Assembly (NCBI GenBank): GCA_023460935.1
Contig: JAEWOI010000040.1
Location: forward strand, 1 to 29,582
Direction of reading: 5' to 3'
Length of the DNA: 29,582 nucleotides
From: Actinomycetes bacterium
GTDB lineage: Bacteria > Actinomycetota > Actinomycetes > Propionibacteriales > Propionibacteriaceae
Of this stretch, positions 25,282 through 29,582 are shown one piece after another. The notes beneath the pieces were generated by a model that was not told the DNA's origin, made no database searches, and saw nothing but the letters and a program-made list of their open reading frames with translations. Position 1 is the stretch's first letter. Each line of letters begins with the position of its first letter. Both the position numbers and the translations under genes were made by a program.

Positions 25282-27342
25282 ATGACCGACGACGCCGTGC
25301 GGGCCCGGCACGCCGAGCTGAGCGCCCAGATCACCGACCACCGGTGGCGCTACTACGTGCTCGACGCGCCGGTGGTGGCCGACGCCGAGTTCGACGCGAT
25401 GATGCGCGAGCTGACCGAGCTCGAAGAGGCGCACCCCGAGCTGCGCACCCCGGACAGCCCGACCCAGCAGGTGGGCGGTGCGCCCAGCGCCACGTTCTCT
25501 CCGGTCACCCACCTCGTGCCGCTGATGAGCCTCGACAACGTCTTCTCCGCCGAAGACCTCGACCGTTGGCTGGCCAGGGCGGCCGGGCTGGCCGGCGAAG
25601 AGCTGGCCGAGTCGGGCTTCCTGTGCGAGCTGAAGATCGACGGCCTCGCCCTCGACCTGGTCTACCGTGACGGCCGGCTGGTCAGTGCCGCCACGCGCGG
25701 TGACGGCACTGTCGGGGAGGACGTCACCGCCAACGTCCGCACCATCGAGGCCATTCCCACCCGGCTCAGCGGCAACGGTGTGCCGCAGGTGCTGGAGGTC
25801 CGCGGCGAGGTGTTCATGCGGCCGGAGGACTTCGCCGCCCTGAACGAGGGCCTGGTCGCTGCGGGCAAGGCCCCCTTCGCCAACCCCCGTAATTCCGCGG
25901 CCGGATCGCTGCGGCAGAAGGACCCGAAGGTGACCGCCAGCCGGCGGCTGCACTTCCTCGTCCACGGCATCGGGGAGTACTCCGGTGCCGACCTCGACCG
26001 GCAGTCGCACGGCTACGAGCTGCTGCGCGGCTGGGGCCTGCCCACATCGCCCCACTTCCGGATCTGCCGGACCACGGCGGAGGTGAAGGACTACATCGCC
26101 CACTACGGCGAGCACCGCCACTCGGTGGAGCACGAGATCGACGGGGTCGTGGTGAAGGTCGACGACCGTGGGCTGCAGCGCCGGCTGGGCAACACCTCCC
26201 GCGCGCCGCGCTGGGCGATCGCCTACAAGTACCCGCCGGAGGAGGTCACCACCAGGCTGCTGGACATCCGGGTGAACGTCGGCCGCACCGGCAGGGTGAC
26301 CCCGTACGCGGTGATGGAGCCGGTGTTCGTTTCCGGTTCCACGGTGGAGATGGCCACCCTGCACAACGCCTCAGAGGTGCGGCGCAAGGGCGTCCTGATC
26401 GGCGACACGGTTGTGCTGCGCAAGGCCGGCGACGTGATTCCCGAGGTGCTCGGCCCGGTGGCCGAACTGCGCGACGGCAGCGAGCGCGAGTTCGTGATGC
26501 CGACCCACTGCCCCTCCTGCGGCACCCAACTCCGCCCGGAGAAGGAGGGCGACGCGGACATCCGCTGCCCCAACCAGCGCTCCTGCCCGGCCCAGCTGCG
26601 CGAGCGGCTGTTCCACCTGGCCTCCCGGCAGGCGCTGGACATCGAGGTGCTCGGCTGGCAGTCGGCCGACGCGCTGCTCAGCGCCGGCCTGCTCGCCGAC
26701 GAGGGCGACCTGTTCGACCTGACCGAGGAGCGGCTGGTCGCTGCCGGGGTGTTCACCACCAAGGACGGCCGGCTCTCGGCCAACGGCCGCAAGCTGCTGG
26801 CGAACCTCGAGGAGGCGAAGACGCGGCCGTTCACCAGGTTCCTGGTCGCGCTGTCCATCCGGCACGTCGGCAAGGGCGTCGCTCCGGACGTGGCCGCGGC
26901 CTTCCCCAGCATCGATGCGCTGGAGGCGGCCGGCGTTGAGGAGCTGAGCGCGGTTCCCGGCATCGGTCCCACCCTGGCCCGGGCGATCAGGGACTGGTTC
27001 GAGGTGGACTGGCACCGCGCCATCGTGGCCAAGTGGAAGGCGGCCGGTGCCAGGCTCGCGGCCGAACCGGCAGCGGAGCCGGCGCAGCCGCAGACGTTGG
27101 CCGGGCTGACCCTCGTGGTCACCGGCTCGCTGCCCGGCTACACCCGCGACAGCATCGCCGAGGCCATCGAGGCACACGGCGGGAAGGCCTCCGGCTCGGT
27201 GTCGGCCCGCACCAGCTACCTGGTGGCCGGAGAGGGTGGCGGCTCCAAGTACGACAAGGCGGTGGCGCTCGGCGTGCCGATCCTCGACGCGGACGGCTTC
27301 GCCGCGCTGCTCGCCGGCGGCCCGGCCGCGGTGGCTGGCTAG
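25282..27342 (+). CDS. ligA: NAD-dependent DNA ligase
   Basis: 686 residues. Joins Okazaki fragments and repair nicks using NAD. Order: domain Ia (RWRYYVLDAPVVADAEFD), the adenylated Lys118 in CELKIDGLAL, GDGTVGEDVTANVRTI, EVRGEVFM, the OB fold (HNASEVRRKGVLIGD), the four-cysteine zinc finger (CPSCGTQLRP to CPNQRSCPAQL), helix-hairpin-helix repeats (GIGPTLARAI) and the C-terminal BRCT (TLAGLTLVVTGSLPGYTRD, to the end). The full-length order argues against truncation. Its TAG stop forms part of the -10-like TAGGAT of the next gene. Confidence 0.97.
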   Translation: MTDDAVRARHAELSAQITDHRWRYYVLDAPVVADAEFDAMMRELTELEEAHPELRTPDSPTQQVGGAPSATFSPVTHLVPLMSLDNVFSAEDLDRWLARAAGLAGEELAESGFLCELKIDGLALDLVYRDGRLVSAATRGDGTVGEDVTANVRTIEAIPTRLSGNGVPQVLEVRGEVFMRPEDFAALNEGLVAAGKAPFANPRNSAAGSLRQKDPKVTASRRLHFLVHGIGEYSGADLDRQSHGYELLRGWGLPTSPHFRICRTTAEVKDYIAHYGEHRHSVEHEIDGVVVKVDDRGLQRRLGNTSRAPRWAIAYKYPPEEVTTRLLDIRVNVGRTGRVTPYAVMEPVFVSGSTVEMATLHNASEVRRKGVLIGDTVVLRKAGDVIPEVLGPVAELRDGSEREFVMPTHCPSCGTQLRPEKEGDADIRCPNQRSCPAQLRERLFHLASRQALDIEVLGWQSADALLSAGLLADEGDLFDLTEERLVAAGVFTTKDGRLSANGRKLLANLEEAKTRPFTRFLVALSIRHVGKGVAPDVAAAFPSIDALEAAGVEELSAVPGIGPTLARAIRDWFEVDWHRAIVAKWKAAGARLAAEPAAEPAQPQTLAGLTLVVTGSLPGYTRDSIAEAIEAHGGKASGSVSARTSYLVAGEGGGSKYDKAVALGVPILDADGFAALLAGGPAAVAG

Positions 27343-27345
27343 GAT
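27340..27345 (+). promoter_or_regulatory. -10 hexamer of a probable leaderless transcript, overlapping the ligA stop
   Basis: TAGGAT, exactly six bases before the GTG of the small membrane protein; its TAG is the ligA stop codon. No ribosome binding site is seen. Confidence 0.45.
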
Positions 27346-27351
27346 GGGCCG

Positions 27352-27555
27352 GTGCCAGAGGGCCTGAACTCCGACCTGAACCTGAACGTCGGCGCGCATC
27401 CGCGAGTGCAGCCGCGCCTGGGGGAGTGGGGCCCGCTCGACGTTCCGGCCACCCGCCAGAAGCGGCGGATGCGGTGGTGGACGCTGCTGGCCCTGCTCGG
27501 CGTGACGGCTGCTGTGGTGGGCTACGGCTACTGGATCTACACGATGCTGCGCTGA
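27352..27555 (+). CDS. Small single-pass membrane protein
   Basis: 67 residues, function unknown. A polar N-terminus of about 40 residues (EGLNSDLNLNVGAHPRVQPR) with KRRMR before one C-terminal helix (WWTLLALLGVTAAVVGYGYW). The basic stretch just before the helix predicts a cytoplasmic N-terminus. GTG is chosen because of the hexamer six bases upstream. It overlaps the convergent 90-residue gene by 19 bases at the 3' ends. Confidence 0.65.
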   Translation: MPEGLNSDLNLNVGAHPRVQPRLGEWGPLDVPATRQKRRMRWWTLLALLGVTAAVVGYGYWIYTMLR

Positions 27556-27809
27556 CCCGGGGGGCCTGGCCAGTCGCCCCGGTGCGCCCGGGTCACGAAG
27601 CTGGCCACCTCGTCCAGCATCTCCACCAGGTGTTCCGGCTGGCCCGTCCAGACCTGGCGGGAGGTTGGCAGTCCGGCCAGGATCATCGAGGCCGCCAGGT
27701 CGTCCACGGCCATGCCCCTTGGTGCCGGGCCGGCGGCGATGGCCGCGGCGCGGGCGCGCTGGGCGGCGTCGAGGCCGTCCCACCAGGCCTGCAGGTTCGC
27801 TTCGGTCAT
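27537..27809 (-). CDS. Unknown 90-residue protein
   Basis: 90 residues with no recognised family. The start TEANLQAWWDGLDAAQRARAA and the rest look helical and soluble. Third positions are strongly G/C, as in neighbouring genes, which supports a real gene. ATG; GAGAAT lies exactly six bases upstream (27816-27821), no ribosome binding site is visible. It ends inside the 3' end of the small membrane protein gene. Confidence 0.62.
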   Translation of the reverse strand: MTEANLQAWWDGLDAAQRARAAAIAAGPAPRGMAVDDLAASMILAGLPTSRQVWTGQPEHLVEMLDEVASFVTRAHRGDWPGPPGQRSIV

Positions 27810-27831
27810 GACCGGATTCTCGCAGTGGAGG

Positions 27832-28452
27832 TCACTGCGCCAGCGCGGCGAGGTGCCGCAGCCTGGCGAGTTCGGACTTCAGGAACTCGGGGCCGCCGCG
27901 GCGGGCCAGCACGATGGTGGCGTCGCTGCGGAACGGCGCCACCGCGATCACCGTCTCACCCCAGCCGTTCAGCCAGCCCTCGCCGAGTTCGCCGTCCCGC
28001 ACCTCGTCCAGCGGCCCGAGGGCTGCCACGCCGTCGAGGTCGAGTTCCGGCGCCAGGTCGGTCTGGGCGAGCACGGTGCCCTGCACCCGGTCGACCAGCA
28101 CGGCCCAGGTGACCCGGAACACCTGCGGCGCCTCGGCGGTGAGGATCTCCTCCGCCCGGTCGGGGTCCTCGGTCATCGCGTTCAGCACGTCCACGTCCGC
28201 CTGCAGCCCCCAGGCCTCTGGGTAGTGCGACAACCAGACCACCTCGACCCCCGGCACCGACGTGCAGGCAGTGATCAGCGTGTCGGGCGCAACGCCCTGC
28301 GGGAGTTCCAGCATGAAGTCGTCCACGGCGAAGCCTTCGTACTTCTCCACGATCTCCATCGCGTTGATGTCGGCCGAAACCGTCCCCATCGCGCTCGCGA
28401 CAGCCCCGAGCGAACCGGGACGGTCCGGCAGCACGACGCGCATCAGGAACAC
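27832..28452 (-). CDS. ACT-domain protein
   Basis: 206 residues. Residues 1-75 are an ACT-like domain (LMRVVLPDRPGSLGAVASAMG, then SADINAMEIVEKYEGFAVDDFMLELP), which commonly senses an amino acid or other small ligand. The remaining 130 residues are unrecognised (VVWLSHYPEAWGLQADVDVLNAM, RVTWAVLVDRVQGTVLAQ). GTG at 28452 was chosen: GGGAG is nine bases upstream and homology starts here; an ATG at 28470 is the alternative. Divergent from gatC, which might hint at a link with amino-acid supply, though this is only context. Confidence 0.78.
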   Translation of the reverse strand: MFLMRVVLPDRPGSLGAVASAMGTVSADINAMEIVEKYEGFAVDDFMLELPQGVAPDTLITACTSVPGVEVVWLSHYPEAWGLQADVDVLNAMTEDPDRAEEILTAEAPQVFRVTWAVLVDRVQGTVLAQTDLAPELDLDGVAALGPLDEVRDGELGEGWLNGWGETVIAVAPFRSDATIVLARRGGPEFLKSELARLRHLAALAQ

Positions 28453-28542
28453 CCGGACAGTCTCCCGCATCGGTGTTACAGCCGTGTCACCGCTTTCGCC
28501 GCGGGCACGGCCCGGCGAGGACGGGCGCGCGGCGAACCACTG

Positions 28543-28571
28543 CTGGACGCAGGCCCGGTCTGTTCTAGAGT
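28543..28571 (+). promoter_or_regulatory. Promoter-like pair for gatCA
   Basis: CTGGAC, 17 bases, then TAGAGT: a weak -35 and a TANNNT -10. It would give a leader of about 43 bases ending with AGGAG before the gatC TTG. Confidence 0.4.
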
Positions 28572-28620
28572 GAGGCTCCCGCGGGCAGGGGGCCCGTGGC
28601 GTGCAGATCAGGAGCGCACC

Positions 28621-28917
28621 TTGGCTTTGACGCCAGCCGACGTGGCCAGGCTGGGCGAGTTGGCCCGGATCCGGCTCAGCGAGGCCGAACTTGCCCACCT
28701 CGCGCCGCAGCTCGACGTGATCCTTGCCTCGGTGGCCACGGTCGCGGAGGTCGCCGGCGCGGACGTGCCGCCCACCTCCCACGCGCTCCCGCTGACCAAC
28801 GTCTTCCGCGAGGACGTGGTCACCCCTTCCCTGCCGAGGGAGGCTGTGCTGGCCGGGGCTCCCGCGGCCGAGGACGGCTACTTCCGCGTCCCCCGGATCC
28901 TGGGGGAGGAGGAATGA
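28621..28917 (+). CDS. gatC: Asp-tRNA(Asn)/Glu-tRNA(Gln) amidotransferase subunit C
   Basis: 98 residues. Small subunit that holds GatA and GatB together in the amidotransferase converting mischarged Glu-tRNA(Gln) or Asp-tRNA(Asn). The usual pattern is visible: DVARLGELARIRLSEAEL near the start and LPLTNVFREDVV near residue 60. TTG start with AGGAG seven bases upstream. The stop overlaps gatA as ATGA. Confidence 0.95.
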   Translation: MALTPADVARLGELARIRLSEAELAHLAPQLDVILASVATVAEVAGADVPPTSHALPLTNVFREDVVTPSLPREAVLAGAPAAEDGYFRVPRILGEEE

Positions 28918-29582
28918 GCGAGCTGCTCCGCAGCGACGCCGCCGGGCTGGCGGCCAGGATCGCGGCCGGTGAGGTCAGCGCGCGCGAGGTCACCCGGGCC
29001 CACCTCGACCAGATCGAGGCTGTGGACACCGATGTGCGCGCGTTCCTGCACGTCGACGCCGACCGGGCGCTCGCCGCTGCGGACGCCGTCGACGCCCGCC
29101 GCGCAGCGGGCGAGCCCCTCGGGCCCCTGGCCGGCGTGCCGCTCGCGATGAAGGACATCTTCGCCCTCACCGGCGCCCCGACGACCTGCGGGTCGCGGAT
29201 CCTCGAGGGCTGGGTGCCGCCCTACAACTCCACCACCGCCCAGCGGCTGCTCGACGCCGGCGTGGTGGTGCTCGGCAAGACCAACATGGACGAGTTCGCG
29301 ATGGGCTCATCCACCGAGAACTCCGGCTACTTCACCACCCACAACCCGTGGGACCTGGAGCGGGTGCCCGGCGGCTCCGGTGGCGGTTCCTCTGCAGCGC
29401 TGGCGGCCTTCGAGGCGCCGTTGGCCATCGGCACCGACACCGGCGGTTCCATCCGCCAGCCCGCTTCGGTGACCGGGACGGTAGGGGTCAAGCCGACCTA
29501 CGGGGCCACGTCCCGCTACGGCGTGGTGGCCATGGCCTCGTCCCTCGACACCCCCGGCCCGTGCGCCCGGACGGTGCTCGAC
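28914..29582 (+). CDS. gatA: Asp-tRNA(Asn)/Glu-tRNA(Gln) amidotransferase subunit A, 3' part missing
   Basis: The first 223 codons of an amidase-signature protein that releases ammonia from glutamine for GatB. The Ser-cisSer-Lys triad is complete: Lys80 in AMKDIF, Ser155 in PGGSGGGSS, Ser179 in TDTGGSIRQPA, the same spacing as in Staphylococcus aureus GatA. ATG overlaps the gatC stop and has GGAGGAGG directly upstream. The rest lies outside the window; gatB may follow, as in other genomes. Confidence 0.96.
   Translation, partial: MSELLRSDAAGLAARIAAGEVSAREVTRAHLDQIEAVDTDVRAFLHVDADRALAAADAVDARRAAGEPLGPLAGVPLAMKDIFALTGAPTTCGSRILEGWVPPYNSTTAQRLLDAGVVVLGKTNMDEFAMGSSTENSGYFTTHNPWDLERVPGGSGGGSSAALAAFEAPLAIGTDTGGSIRQPASVTGTVGVKPTYGATSRYGVVAMASSLDTPGPCARTVLD

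Overview
This is a very GC-rich window with actinobacterial gene content: an IscS-type cysteine desulfurase followed by mnmA and a core methionine-synthase-like gene, then ligA, gatC and gatA, plus the GlgE alpha-glucan pathway. The methylmalonyl-CoA epimerase (2222-2662) has the same N-terminal layout as the Propionibacterium shermanii enzyme. I infer a member of the Propionibacteriales, probably Propionibacteriaceae-like. I found no rRNA, tRNA, CRISPR array, phage gene, transposase or insertion sequence; the window looks like ordinary chromosome.

Layout. 1-4313 (minus strand): phosphoglucomutase, methylmalonyl-CoA epimerase, a DivIVA-type coiled-coil protein and an AI-2E-family membrane protein cut by the window edge. 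4405-5292 (plus): a thioredoxin/TPR protein of the CnoX type, ending at a near-perfect 22-bp inverted repeat that also holds the 3' end of the next gene. 5337-7820 (minus): a 14-TM DHA2-type MFS transporter with about 350 extra residues between its last two membrane helices. 7902-13989 (minus): the operon glgE, maltokinase, glgB and a GNAT-like/NUDIX protein, with overlaps or gaps of a few bases. 14217-15791 (plus): a truncated zinc-ribbon ORF, an isochorismatase-family hydrolase and two small unknown genes. 15841-17973: a DUF4386-like membrane protein (minus), an acetate/succinate transporter of the GPR1/FUN34/YaaH family (plus) and a DUF1801 protein (plus). 17984-20143 (minus): glycogen debranching enzyme glgX. 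20260-24635 (plus): cysteine desulfurase, mnmA, the methionine-synthase-like protein and a DUF4232 membrane protein. 24656-25210 (minus): a dihydrofolate-reductase-like protein. 25282-29582: ligA and a tiny membrane protein (plus), an unknown 90-residue protein and an ACT-domain protein (minus), then gatC and gatA (plus, gatA cut by the window end).

How the genes fit together. Pgm interconverts glucose-6-P and glucose-1-P. Maltokinase and GlgE form and polymerise maltose-1-phosphate, GlgB branches the alpha-1,4-glucan, and GlgX trims branches during breakdown, so much of the alpha-glucan cycle lies within 18 kb. The desulfurase supplies sulfur that MnmA can use for tRNA 2-thiouridine. GatC and GatA are two subunits of the Asp/Glu-tRNA amidotransferase. 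The epimerase and the acetate/succinate-type transporter fit an organism with methylmalonyl-CoA (propionate) metabolism.

The most noteworthy observations are the MFS transporter whose extra loop carries a regular seven-residue glycine repeat, and a recurrent -10-like hexamer placed exactly six bases before the start codon of six genes, which suggests leaderless transcription. I did not find convincing evidence for a wholly new multi-gene system.
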